Shown piece by piece: positions 1 through 11,146 of a DNA stretch of 64,000 nt. Where the stretch lies: positions 746,501 through 810,500 of the forward strand of contig JAGVRJ010000010.1 in NCBI GenBank assembly GCA_019059635.1, given 5' to 3'. The first letter of the stretch is position 1; each line of letters starts with the position of its first letter. The notes below the pieces were generated by a model. It had not been told where the DNA came from. It worked only from the letters and a program-made list of their open reading frames with translations, and searched no databases. Source of the stretch: Proales similis (taxonomy: Eukaryota > Rotifera > Eurotatoria > Ploima > Proalidae). The position numbers and the translations under genes were made by a program.

Positions 1-1029
1 CCCGGCTGCATGCAAATAGAGGGAAGATAGCATAAATTATGACGGCGGCGGAGGCAACCGTTCGGCTGCTGCCGCCGCCGACACCACCAACTATGCTGCA
101 GGCACACCAAAAGCTCCATTATCATTATTAGAGAGCGGCGTCAATCTAAAAAGCCGAGTGGAACAAAGTCTGAGCCGTGTGACGAAAAGCCACCACTGGA
201 CTATGTCATCTCGTCTCAACTGGCATCAAGTCGAGTAGATTTGATGTTATTTTGTCCCATCTAGACTAATTGCGAATGCGCTCAGATTATTAGAGACGGT
301 GTCAATTCGGACTGCCGGCTTTATCTTTTACTTTACTTGCCAACGTCTCAAACTTTCTCAACACACACACACACACCCACACACTCTTTGTATGCACCTT
401 TTTTTTGTATTTAAAGCGAATAATCCCAAAAGCCGTGTTGACTTTTCTTTACTGAGACCATTCGACGTTGAAATTAACAGCATATGCGAAGCGCACTTGC
501 TTGCCACATAAAATTTACATTTTTTATTAACACATTTCTGCTTTTATCGATTTTTGCTTGTTCAATCGTCTATTTTGGATTTCTATTCTCTTCCGCATCT
601 ATTTTGCGCATAGCTAGCCTGAATGATTGACTCGCGGGCTGCACAAATCTCTGCGTTCCTTTTCTCCATTTAGAGCTCATTGCGTTAGTTTTTTTTTTTT
701 TGTTATTGATGTGATTGCGGTCTTTATTTTAGCAAGGAATTACTCAATCCTTTTCCGCAACGTTTTCAATTCAATTGTTACGCCACGATTAGCACAGCTA
801 TTCAACCAGTCCTTACTCTTTTTCTAGATCTGCTTAAACTGTTGAGACCATGAAGAGCTCAGCTATTTCGATTATGAGCCGCATTTGAATACAAGTTTAC
901 TAGGAAAAAATAAAGCAACAAAAGCAGCCAAGAGGTCCGAATCGGTCAATCAGTCGACGTAACGCGAGCCTTCAAGCCACGCAAATCAAACACAAAACTA
1001 GTAGAAGTTGATCGCTTGGTGCAGCAAAA
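1..1029. other. 5' flank of the GRK gene
   Basis: No convincing coding sequence; short open frames are T-rich and unlike any family I know. The stretch holds a GGC/GCC-rich patch near 41-90 and a short CA repeat near 359-384. The last 100 bases lead into the kinase start codon and probably carry its promoter and 5' UTR. I could not place a TATA box or start site. Confidence 0.5.
359..384. repeat. (CA)n microsatellite
   Basis: Alternating CA dinucleotides with one C interruption, about 26 bases, in the non-coding flank upstream of the GRK gene. Confidence 0.85.
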
Positions 1030-4000
1030 ATGGCCGACTTAGAGGCGGTGCTGGCCGATGTCAGCTACCTGATGGCCATGGAGAAAAGCAAGTCGACTCC
1101 GGCCGCCAGTGCGAGCAAGAAAATTGTTCTGCCCGACCGTAGTATCCGCTCGGTCATGCACAAGCACTTGCAAAAAACCAGCGAGCACACGTTCGACAAG
1201 ATATTTAATCAGCAAATCGGCTTCTTGACGTTCAAGGACTTTTGCAACAACTGCTGTGAAGAGCCAGTGCCACAGCTCAAGTTTTATGAGGAAATCAAAC
1301 GATACGAAGAACTTGAATGTGACGAAGACAGATGGAAGATGGCCAAGGAAATTTACGATAATTTCATAATGAAAGAGCTTTTGGCCAGCTCGCATACATA
1401 CTCCAAGCAGTCACTCGAGTCGGTTCAAATTCACCTGTCAAAGTTCAACCCCAATAACAGCAAACATACGTTGCCTTCAAATCTGTTCGAGCCCTATAAA
1501 AAAGAGATCTGCGACTCGTTGTCCGGTCGACTGTTTGAAAAATTTGCTGAAAGTGAAAAGTACACGCGATTCTGCCAGTGGAAGAATTACGAACTCAATA
1601 TTCAAGTAAGCGAGCCAAGCCCGTTCAATCTATTTTACTTGTCTGGCTCACAATTTGGCCTAAATCTAATTTAGCTGACCATGAACGACTTCAGCGTGCA
1701 TCGCATCATTGGTCGAGGAGGCTTCGGAGAAGTTTACGGCTGCCGTAAAGCGGACACCGGAAAAATGTAAGCCAACCGCTTTTATGAATCATTCAACTGG
1801 GCCTCGGGTTCTTAATTTCGATACTTGCCACCGACTACAGGTATGCCATGAAGTGTTTGGATAAAAAGCGCATTAAAATGAAGCAAGGAGAGAGCTTGGC
1901 TTTGAACGAGCGTATGATGCTCTCGCTAGTCAGCAGCAAGGTAAACCATTCGATGAACAACTCCGATATGCGGCATTTTTCTTTATTAACTTTCATTTCT
2001 GAAAGGACGGATCCCCGTTCATTGTGTGTATGACGTATGCTTTTCACACCCCAGACAAACTTTGCTTTATTCTAGATCTGATGAATGGTAACTAGCAATC
2101 TGCTCAGACTGCAGCTGTAGAAAACTAAGCAAAAAATTCAAGGTGGCGATCTCCATTATCATCTTTCCCAACACGGTGTATTCTCTGAAAAAGAAGTTAA
2201 ATTCTACGCTTGCGAGGTCATTCTTGGACTTGAGCACATGCATTCACGCTTCATAGTCTACCGCGATCTAAAGCCGGCTAATATTCTGCTTGACGAGCAT
2301 GGCCACGTTCGCATATCGGATTTGGGCTTGGCGTGCGACTTTTCGAAGAAGAAGCCGCACGCAAGCGTAGGCACTCATGGTTACATGGCGCCCGAGGTGC
2401 TAGCGAAAGGGGTGGCCTACGATTCGAGTGCTGACTGGTTCTCATTCGGCTGCATGATCTACAAGCTGCTCAAAGGTCACAGTCCTTTCCGACATCACAA
2501 GACCAAGGACAAGCATGAGATTGACAAGATGACTATGACCATGTCCATTGAACTGCCCGATTCCATGAGCAAAGAAATGCGGACGCTTCTTGAGAGTCTA
2601 CTCGCCAGAGATGTGGATAAGCGTCTGGGTTGCATGGGTCGCTGCGCAGACGAGGTCAAAGAGCATCCGTTTTTTCGCGATGTCGACTGGAAACAAGTTT
2701 ACCTTCACAAGTATTCGCCGCCCTTGGTGCCGCCAAGAGGCGAGGTGAACGCTGCAGATGCATTCGACATTGGCAATTTCGACGAGGACGATACCAAGGG
2801 CATAAAACTAACAGAGTCAGATCAGGAAATTTACAAGGACTTTGCCATTGTGATCTCAGAGCGATGGCAACAGGAAATAATCGAGACCGTGTTCGAGACA
2901 GTCAACACCGAGACAGATCGACTTGAGCAAAAGAAGCGAGCCAAAATGAAGCAGAATCTCTACGATGACGAGAAAGGCTCTGATTTGATTCTGCAAGGCC
3001 AATTAAAAAAGAACACTGGCACCTTTGGCTTGTCCTGGCAGACTCGTTATGCAAAGCTCTATCCCAACCGCCTTGAACTCTACTATGAAAATAAGGAAAA
3101 GGACCCAGAGGTCTATACAATGGAGCGAATCGAAAACATTGAGTCCAAAGAGGTCAAAGGACAAAAGACTATTTCGATCCATCTGCGTAACGGAAATGAG
3201 CCCCGCATTGTTCTCTCTCCTCAGGTATCTTTTCTTTTCTTCTCACTTGTTTGCCATTTCTATTTTTGTCTGGGTCATTTTATTTCGCTGTTGTGTGTAT
3301 GTCCATCGTCAATAGTCATTAATATTCTCACTCATGCACCTCTTGGATAATTTTGCGGTTTTAATCAACTATTGTTTTACTCCCAATTCTGATACTTGGA
3401 GTCGCTTTGTTATTTTGCCTCGTTCGATGCATTCATTAGTTACGAGCACTCTTATTCAAACAGGCTTTGGCGCATGTGCATTTCACGCTATCGGCTTTTG
3501 AGGTCGCTTATGATTTTGTTGTTGTTGATCATGTTTCATGTTTGTGTTTGGCTTGTGATTAATTGGCTGAATATTAAACAAACAATATACAATGCTAGGA
3601 CGAGGTGTCATGGATCGAGTGGAAAAAGGCGCTCAGTGATGCTTTAGTCGAGTCAAAACACACCTATACAGTAACGGAGAAAGCGTCAAAAATATACGGA
3701 GCCGAGGTCAAGCGCATCACGGTGCAGGAGTAATCAAAGCCGCCAAAGGCAAGGAACGGCAACTCACCAACACGCTGCTTGTCGGCTTTCTCATCCCAAT
3801 CTTTAATTATTACATCGCTCTGATTTTCTCCATCTTTCTTTTTCTGATTTTCTCGAAGTGTGCGCGCGCGATTTGTAATATAGGGCAACTTTCGGTGTCC
3901 ATTCTTTGTTCAAACTGAATGAATGATCTGTGTTCTCATGGCTAGTTTCCTGTTGTTTCATATTGTGTCTATGTGTATGAGACAAGAGATGACGAACGAA

Positions 4001-4489
4001 GAGGCTGAATGTAACGCGCGCCAAAAACACCATAACCATAAGCATGGCTTTCGAAATCACTTTCACCAGGATATATACTTGTCTGTAAATTGCGCTTTGA
4101 CTAAGACGACCATGAAGCAAATAAGCAGGCGCTAGCTAATACGTGTTCGCTCTATATAGGATCGTATTTCGCTGGCAGAGTGGAACGCCGCGTTAAAGAG
4201 CGAATTCCAACGGCGGCTAAAAGCACTAGGACCCAATGAATCCTACTACAATGAGCTCAACTGTTTAAGAATTAAAGAGCCGGTAAAACGCCCTTGTCGC
4301 AGTAGTAGCGGTGGCCTGCTGCCGTGGATCGGCGTAGAGCCTGTCACAATTCGATCGATGTTTCGATCTGACAAGCGCCGCTCTGAACTTCGTACCAGCA
4401 TTAATAACAGTGCAATCAATCGAGACCAAAGCTCAAAAAGTGCCACCCATCAAAGGACCCGCAGCTTTCTTTCTCACAAGTTCTTTTGA
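1030..4489 (+). CDS. G-protein-coupled receptor kinase, GRK2/3 (beta-ARK) type
   Basis: Phosphorylates agonist-occupied GPCRs at the plasma membrane, recruited by free Gbeta-gamma through its PH domain. Exons by splice phase: 1030-1605, 1675-1766, 1841-1940, 2006-2087, 2143-3224, then one of two last exons, 3599-3733 or 4160-4489. Exon 1 carries the N-terminal helix ([19 protein letters not shown]) and the RGS-homology domain. The kinase domain follows, with glycine loop [10 protein letters not shown], catalytic VYRDLKPAN, the GRK-typical DLG in place of DFG, and activation segment [10 protein letters not shown]. The AGC tail has [15 protein letters not shown], and the PH domain starts near [10 protein letters not shown]. 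The shared part is 644 codons. The first last exon adds 44 (688 aa, close to the family's usual ~689); the second adds 109 (753 aa). Family assignment is near certain; which last exon is used is inferred. Confidence 0.95.
3599..3733 (+). CDS. GRK alternative last exon A (PH-domain end, short form)
   Basis: Acceptor ...TGCTAG then an open frame in phase 0, matching the CAG|GTATCT donor at 3224/3225. It codes 44 residues beginning [19 protein letters not shown] and ending ITVQE-stop. This matches the C-terminal alpha-helix of the GRK2/3 PH domain (WKKEL motif), which contacts Gbeta-gamma. The resulting protein has the family's normal length. I see no AATAAA before exon B, so 3'-end formation for this form is unresolved. 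Confidence 0.8.
   Translation, partial: DEVSWIEWKKALSDALVESKHTYTVTEKASKIYGAEVKRITVQE
4160..4489 (+). CDS. GRK alternative last exon B (PH-domain end, long form)
   Basis: Acceptor CTATATAG then a 109-codon open frame, also phase 0, beginning [16 protein letters not shown]. The first 16 residues repeat the pattern of exon A (D-x-x-S-x-x-E-W-x-x-A-L). The rest is a basic, Ser/Arg-rich tail that exon A lacks. It reads as a duplicated, diverged copy of the PH C-terminal helix used as a mutually exclusive last exon. An AATAAA lies downstream near 5045. Confidence 0.7.
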   Translation, partial: DRISLAEWNAALKSEFQRRLKALGPNESYYNELNCLRIKEPVKRPCRSSSGGLLPWIGVEPVTIRSMFRSDKRRSELRTSINNSAINRDQSSKSATHQRTRSFLSHKFF

Positions 4490-5222
4490 TCGCCGCTTTT
4501 CTCCTCTACGTTCTTGATTCAGAAAAGAATAACAAAGAATGAGCACTGTTGTTCCGAATCGTTTAATTTCCAATTAACAATTATTTATGGCTGTGAATAA
4601 TTGAAAAAAAATTGCCTTGCACGCTTGGCGTCTCAACCGAACGCCTGTTCGGATTGAGTATGCTCCTTCAATCGGTTAGATCACACAAAACACACACAAA
4701 CAGGCAAAATAACGCTTCAACCTTGATTTTTAGCCGCTATGATTTCCTCTTTGGTCTCTTTGCTTCTCAATTTCTATTTTTAATTTCCTTCGAACACTGA
4801 AGACCAACACTATGATCTATTGCTGCTTATCTGACCGCACTCTTTGTTCAGTTCTGCACTTGGTTTTTTTTTTTTCTTACCTGTTCCTCAAATCTCTATT
4901 CACTCTCGTCGATCTCGTACACTGGACTTAATAATGATTATTTCTACAATTATTATTTTCGTTCATTTTCCATTCATGTGATTTTCCGATATTCTTCAAA
5001 TTAACAATTCATTTTGTCCGTTTTCGCTCTCTTGAAATTTCCTAAATAAACAAGACTATACGTCAAGCCTCGATAGCGTTCGTTTTCTCCGCAGTCTGTT
5101 TTCTTTTTCAAAAATTGAGTCTGAAAATGTTTATTTTTGCGTAAATTTTTATTTTAATGCCGCCAGCTTGAAAAGGAAAAAGTGCTTAATTGCGATAAGT
5201 ATCGGTTTAAATAGAACTAGTC
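4490..5222. other. Convergent intergenic spacer (GRK / NLE1 3' ends)
   Basis: AT-rich, T-tract-rich spacer between two convergent genes, presumably both 3' UTRs. It has an AATAAA on the + strand near 5045. No gene seen. Confidence 0.5.
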
Positions 5223-7256
5223 TTACAGCTTTAAGATTCTGTCTTTGCCTCCAGAGGCAACCATTTGTCCATCTGGGCTCCAGTCTACCGCATAGACCTC
5301 ATCGGCGTGGCCCGGCAGATCGTTGAGCAGCTTTTTCTTCCTCAGATCCCAGACTTTGAGGGTGGAATCAGAGCTACCGCTCACCAGCAAACGGCTGTCG
5401 GCCGAAAAGCTAATTTGATAAACAGCTCGAACATGGCCCCGAAATGTACAAATGAACCTGCGCTGATATTTTACCAAAGCAATTATTGAGCCGATCACGG
5501 AGCGAACACATACTTTCCGCTTTTGCCGTCCCATAACTTGATGGATTTATCGAACGAGGCGCTCGCTATCAGACGAGCATCTGGCGAGAATTTAACGTCG
5601 TTAATCAATTGCTGATGGCCGGTCATGCGCTGAATGCATTTTTTGTCGACTTCAGGATTCCACAAGAACATGGTGAAGTCATCTGAGCCCGATATGAGCT
5701 TTTCGGTCTCATTTTGCTTTTTAAAACATCGAGCAAGATTAAGCAATTCAGAGCGAGTCAGAGCCACAGTGCTAGTCAACTCACAAACAAGCTGTTGTAT
5801 CGTTTCAAGGCCAACTCTTTTAGTTCTTCTCCTGCAAGTCGCTGCAGCGATTATCAACACCTTAAAGTGCTCATTTGGACCATTTCAACTTACGTGACAC
5901 ATTCTCGTCCTGTCGAACGAGCGACGCATCTTTGGGATCGAACGCTCCCGTTCTTATAACATAGTCACTGCTCAACGCTAGTGTATTAACCCAATGGCCG
6001 TGGCCTTGGAGCGAACGACACATGGTTCCCTTTTGTAAAGTGCGTTACGGAGGTCTGTTGAAGATTTTTCTCTCCAATCAATTTACATCGTCAGCTCGCC
6101 AAACTTTGATGGTTCGATCCTGAGATGAACTGTAGATCAAGTTCTTGCCGCCCCATCGCAAACAAGTGACCGACTGTGTGTGTCCACTGAGACTTCTCAC
6201 ACAATGGCCTGTGATCGTGTCCCAGATTTTGATTGTCGAGTCTTTGGATGAACTGGCCAAATACTGGCATGCTTCGTTTCTGCTCCAAATGAGTTATAAA
6301 AATAGCTGAAAAATGACAAGGAAGTTTACAAATGAAGCGGCTGCCAAACGAGACAAGTGATCCATTGTTTGTGCTGAGTCATGGGTCGTCCAATCTGTTT
6401 GCCTGTTTCTGGATCCCAGACTAAGATCTTGGAAATGAGTTGTTAACCATCTTATCTCATTAGAGTAACATTTCTCTTCATTTACGGTGCTGTTCTTGCA
6501 CGCTGAGGCTAGCTTTCGTCCATCAGGCGACCAAGCAACACACAGTACCCAGTTTCGGTGTCCTTGCCAACCTCTTCTAAGTTGGCCATCACTTCCTACG
6601 TTCAGATCTGCTAAATTACCTTCGCATTTGAACAGTGGTGTTTCAGTCGTTAAATCCCAGAATCTAACTGTTGTATCTCCTGAGCCGCTAGCCAGTTGTC
6701 TTCAAGACAGTTGCAATTAAGATGAGATGCAAAAGAAAATCCAGATTAATTGGTGCCGCACTTTCCGTCTGGGCTGAAAGACACTGAGATGACTGCTTCT
6801 GAATGGCCCTCAATAGAACTTGAGCAACGAGTTACAGCTCGGACTCTTTTCAGAGATAATAAACATGATTCAGTTGCTGGAACTAATCAAATGAGCGAAT
6901 TCTTGCCGAAATTGAGCTTGAGGCTGGTAAACGATTTCAACCACTTTTTCGTAATTTTCTTCATTCTGCTTCTTGAGAGCACTGTCCAGTGTTGATTCGA
7001 TTTCTAAATCGTTTAGATAAAATGCATATGGCACTTGCTCCTCTGATTCATTTTCTTTCTCCTGAATTTCTTCCTTTAATAAAAACAATCGACTTGAATT
7101 AGTAAGCAATAGGAAATGGCCTACAGAGGCAAGTAGAGCATGGCAGAGCTTTTCAAGGCCAAATTTTGTTATGTTTATCGGCAGGTCGAGGGGAGCACCG
7201 AGCTCTTCGCCAGTCTCGCTTTTCAGTTGACAGAGAATTCTACTCGAAGAACTCAT
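5223..7256 (-). CDS. NLE1: Notchless homolog (NLE1), WD40 ribosome-assembly factor
   Basis: Nuclear/nucleolar WD40 protein that acts with the AAA ATPase Midasin in late 60S pre-ribosome maturation (Rsa4/NLE family). Exons, reading leftward: 7256-7125, 7073-6907, 6845-6762, 6699-6486, 6427-6330, 6279-6087, 6029-5894, 5831-5785, 5716-5514, 5457-5223. The phases close exactly to 502 aa (human ~485). The N-terminal NLE (UBL-like, MIDAS-binding) domain ends at VYQPQAQFR. Eight WD repeats follow, with hallmarks ASSSKD-IKIWD, GHTQSVTCLRWGG, SQDRTIKVWRA, ISGSDDFTMFLW, ASASFDKSIKLWDG and SGSSDSTLKVWD. The end (GGKDRILKL) is a few residues shorter than in other animals. A short in-frame insert (NLADLNVGSDGQLRRGW) sits between WD repeats 1 and 2. 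One intron uses GC-AG and one 51 nt intron is stop-free. Confidence 0.95.
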
Positions 7257-7531
7257 GGTCTATTTCTACTTTCCGCTCTCTTTTCTATTTTGAACGATGC
7301 TTATCAAATGCACGTGTGGAGCTGCCTCTTCAACCTTCGAAAAATATGCATAGATTGCAGACAAAACATAACCGCGAAAGAAATGGCCCTGAGCGTCAAA
7401 TAAGTGAAAAAAAAAATAAACTCAAGTTGTTTCTAGAAATGGCGTCATGTTGCTGTTTGATCGTGAAATAAGTTTAGATTCTCAAATAGAGCCATGTTGG
7501 AAGAGCATTGAAAAATAAAAGCAAGTTGAAG

Positions 7532-9573
7532 ATGATGAAAGCCTCTCGGCTCGAATTGTGGCTTCTGCTCATCGCCCTGTGCAGTTGGAGTACGGAGAGA
7601 ATAAGATGTGCCACTGACTATGATTATTACGAGTCTGAAAACATGGGCAGTGAAGAAAATGAGGAGCAAAAAATTTTAGAGGATGAGCTGGACTTTTTCG
7701 AAAGAGGCGTGGATCCAGCTATTGCGGAAAAGATTTTTAAGGAGCATCCAGAATTAAATGAACTTGTGGTATATAAAGCTAATCATACATCCATCCGCAA
7801 TTCGAGTCACGTCAACACCCTGGATGAGAATTACTTTGAAGGACCCACGCTTGAGAGTGTTCTGGCATCGACAAACTCAATTGTTGATAATGGTGAGCCT
7901 ATTTCAATGCCGAATGAACAATTAAATGACAATCAAGAAGCAACAACAACTCAAAACGACCTCAAAGTTGAGCCCAATTCATTTGCCACCGAGCCGAGCA
8001 AAACCAACGAGAATAATCCATCAAGTGATGAACCTTTAGCTTTAACGCTATCATCAGCTACATCTGATCTGGCAAGCGGAACAAAAGAGCAATCGACCAA
8101 GTGGACCACTTACTTGGCCAATTCGGAACCTGACGAAGCAATTATTCAAACATCAAGTGAAAGCATTACAACCTTTCAAACTGACGCTCAACTTGCGACA
8201 ACTAAAAGTTCAATAACAACTTCAACTTTCCCTGCCAACTCTCCCAGTCCAAGTACCTCATCAGAAGAACGTTTGCAATTGGAAACTGAGCTGGAACCTG
8301 AAGCTACTACTTCCGTCAAAAGCTCTGAAATAACAACTTTTACGCAAATAATTGAATCCAGTGCCAGTTCTGATCAGACAACTCTGACCAGTTCAGAGGA
8401 GTTGACTACTCTTCTATTAACTGAGACTAAATCTGTCGAATCTGTTGATCAAACCACGTCAGTGATCAAAACCGACATGAGAGAAAGCTCTACGACAGAG
8501 AGCACAGGCAAACTGACGACAAGTCAGCTGCTAGCGGCTCTAACTGAACAAAACGCCGTGGACTTATCACCAGCAATAATCGAATCAGAAACCAGCAAAC
8601 AAATGGAAAGCAGCACTTTGCAGGATCTATCTGCTTACAAGACGACAATCATTTCGACTAGAGAGCAGACTAAAAGCCAATATTACTCTGGAACAGAAAT
8701 TCCTAATCGTCAATCCACTCAAGGAAATGAAATATTTACACAAGCTCCCGATCAGCATGCTTCAACTGCGTCTGACAACAAGTTGCTTTCTGGCCGGGAG
8801 ATTACCCAACCAAATGAAAAATGTGTCTTTCCTTTTGTCTACAAAGGTGGTCATTCTATTCAACCAGGCACACTCTAACCTGAAAACTTCCTGACGATGT
8901 TCTCAAACAGGTGAAGCCAAGGCCGAATGCGTTTACCGAGCTGCAAATGACTCGATCGGTTCAAGCTCGTCCGTGCTCTTTTGTGGAACACAGCCTGACG
9001 TAGACAATTCGGATCAATGGGTGACTCATGCTGAATCAAATCTAAAAAGACCACCAGTAATAAGAATTTTATTGTCAGGCCTATTGTGCTGACTATTCGC
9101 GGTGCAATTTCCCTTTTGTTTTTAATGGTTCAATATATCGTGATTGCATAAGCAATCAGCTCAGTCCCAGTTTCTGCGCAACTACTTTTAGTTTTGATCG
9201 TGACCGTAAATGGGCTCATTGTCCAGGTAATCTAACCTCAAGCTAGAATTTACTTTAATCGCATGGGCTTGAGCTGTCCTTGCAAGTTGTGTGCCGTGGA
9301 CTTCCGCCTACGGGCCATCATGTGCTCGGATTCAGTTCGATCTCGCCGCCCAATAGCCGCTGTGGAATAAAATCAGTTAAGCACCCGTTAACTGGCAACA
9401 ACATTCGTGAGTATGTTTCGTTGGGATGCGAACTCTCTTATAAATGCACTCCGGGCTTCATGCCACTCTATCAGCGAATAAAATGCCAAGCCGACGGAGA
9501 ATATTCTGCCAAGGCCTTTTGCTTTCCAGAAGTAACGCTTATTCTGTATAGACGAAAATTTACCAATTCTTAA
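7532..9573 (+). CDS. Secreted mucin-like protein with two fibronectin type II domains and a sushi domain
   Basis: Exons 7532-8846, 8911-9056, 9079-9226, 9287-9573; phases close to 631 aa. Start chosen at the ATG-ATG before a signal peptide (MMKASRLELWLLLIALCSW). Residues ~30-430 are Ser/Thr/Glu-rich, with many TTS/SST clusters and NxS/T sites, typical of an O-glycosylated stalk. Two FN2 modules follow: CVFPFVYKG... (divergent) and a textbook one, CNFPFVFNGSIYRDC...CATTFSFDRDRKWAHC. The C-terminus is a sushi/CCP-like module (YVSLGCELSYKCTPGF...IKCQADGEY). FN2 modules bind collagen/gelatin or glycans in other proteins, so an extracellular-matrix or cuticle role is inferred. The first donor (AAAG|GTGGTC) is weak. 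The 3' end may instead continue by splicing at 9531 to an exon near 9578. Confidence 0.75.
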
Positions 9574-9763
9574 AAGCTTTTCAAGCGGATTATTCGGATC
9601 GTTGAGAAAATGATGACCATGAATAGACCCTAGATCTTAACGAACTTTTTGAATGTGGAACCATTTTCAGACATTTCAGCCCAATAGAGGCCAGAAACTT
9701 TACACCGCTACTCGATTTTAGTAAATAAACTCGAACATGTGCACGGGTATGAATAAAACTAAA

Positions 9764-9789
9764 ATTTATAGATTTATAGATTTATAAAT
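9764..9789. repeat. Short tandem repeat of GATTTATA
   Basis: About three tandem copies of an 8-base AT-rich unit in the short spacer between the FN2/sushi gene and the La gene. Probably part of a 3' UTR; no function assigned. Confidence 0.6.
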
Positions 9790-9939
9790 AGATTTCTAGA
9801 AACGAGATCTATTTTGACTCTGCAGTCTAGACACACTCATCGTTTTGAGTTCATCTTCCAAAGGCTTTAGAAGCGGTTGCTATCGCATGTCAATGATGAA
9901 GTCGAAAAACAAAACAGTATTCTCATTTTTGGCTTAAAT

Positions 9940-11146
9940 CTAAGCTTTGATCTTTTTATTTGAGTCGCCATTTGCCTCGGCGTGTTCCTCGTTTCCTTCT
10001 TTATCGTCTCGCGCTCGCTTATTGCTCTTGTACTCAATCTTGCTGCGGTTCCTTCGTTTGCCCTTGTTTCTCATTTCGGCCAATCGACGTACAATGCCAC
10101 GCCAGTATTCTTTCTCTTCCTCGCCTTCAAGAACTCGGGCTTCTAGCTCGGCTCCCTTGAGCACCAGTTTGCCTTCGTTCGCCTCTTTGGCCTTTTCTAA
10201 AGCGCTGCTCGCGTTGTCTGCCTCGCCGAATCGAACATATGCTTCGGTTTGACCCTTGTCAAAGTCGATGTACTTAACTTGGTGAAAGTTGTCGAAGAGC
10301 TCTTTGATGCTCTCGCGGCTCGCCTCTTCGTTTATGTTTTTGAGGTGAAGCAGGGCTCCGAGCACCATGTTTTCTTTTAGATAAGCCTCCTCGGCTTCCT
10401 TTTGCTGTTTGACTTTCTCTTCCCTGGCTTCTTCTTTTCGGCGTTTAGCTTCCTTGAACTGTTCTAGGGCTGGTCCCTTTCTCTTCAAATAGTCCTCTTG
10501 AGATTCTCGAATGAGCTCGTCATCTTGATATTTTAGAGCGTCGAGCTCCATGAACTTTTTCATATCCTCGTTGGTTTCAAAGGTGACGAATACGCTTCCC
10601 TTGATAAGATTAGGGTCTCGAATTAAACTTAATTTGCCAATAAATTGAGGCGAACATTAAATTACTTTGAATTGTCGAGTGGCGGGAAATCGTCGCATAA
10701 AAACCTGAAGTATGCTTCCATGAGGTTTGAAGAATGTCATCAGCTCGTCCAGAGTCAGGCTGGTCGGAAATCCTTTCTGTTTACATTTAACTCAAACTAT
10801 TGGCCGCAGAATACAACGAGAAGCGTACCACGTAGACCGTGTTCTGTTTCATGGCCTCTTCGAACTCGGCAGTGTTGTCCGGAAGAGGTCGGAGGCGTCT
10901 TACTCTGTCGCCCTCTTCGTCTAGTTCAAGAAGCTCGCTCTTAGACTGCTTCAGGGCGTCCATGATGACTTTAAAGTCGGTCGAGAGGCTTTTTAGACGA
11001 TTGAACTTGATCAAAGTCTCAAGCGGAACCCAGCCTGAGTCCTTGGCCATCTCCTCTCTCATGAACTTGTCTTTGCTCACATTTATGTCACCGAAGTAGT
11101 ATTCAACTTGTTTGATGATTTTGTCAGCCAGCGTTTCCTCGACCAT
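9940..11146 (-). CDS. La autoantigen homolog (La/SSB), RNA polymerase III transcript chaperone
   Basis: Binds the 3' UUU-OH ends of nascent Pol III transcripts (pre-tRNA and others) in the nucleus. Exons 11146-10829, 10776-10666, 10599-9940; phases close to 362 aa. The La motif is clear at the N-terminus: IIKQVEYYFGDINVSKDKFM...GWVPLETLIKFNRLKSLSTDF. RRM1 follows, with NTVYV-KGFPTSLTLDELM and GSVFVTFETNEDM. A charged coiled linker leads to the second, xRRM-like domain (LGALLHLKNINEEASRESIKELF...VKYIDFDKGQTEAYVRF). The C-terminal tail is basic/acidic with RNRSKIEYKSNKRARDD and SNKKIKA, likely a nuclear localisation signal. The ATG at 11146 was chosen because it directly precedes the La motif; an upstream in-frame ATG at 11236 lies in probable 5' UTR. 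Confidence 0.95.

Noticed and set aside
1039-1395. 118 aa minus-strand frame
   Set aside because: Shadow of the GRK first exon.
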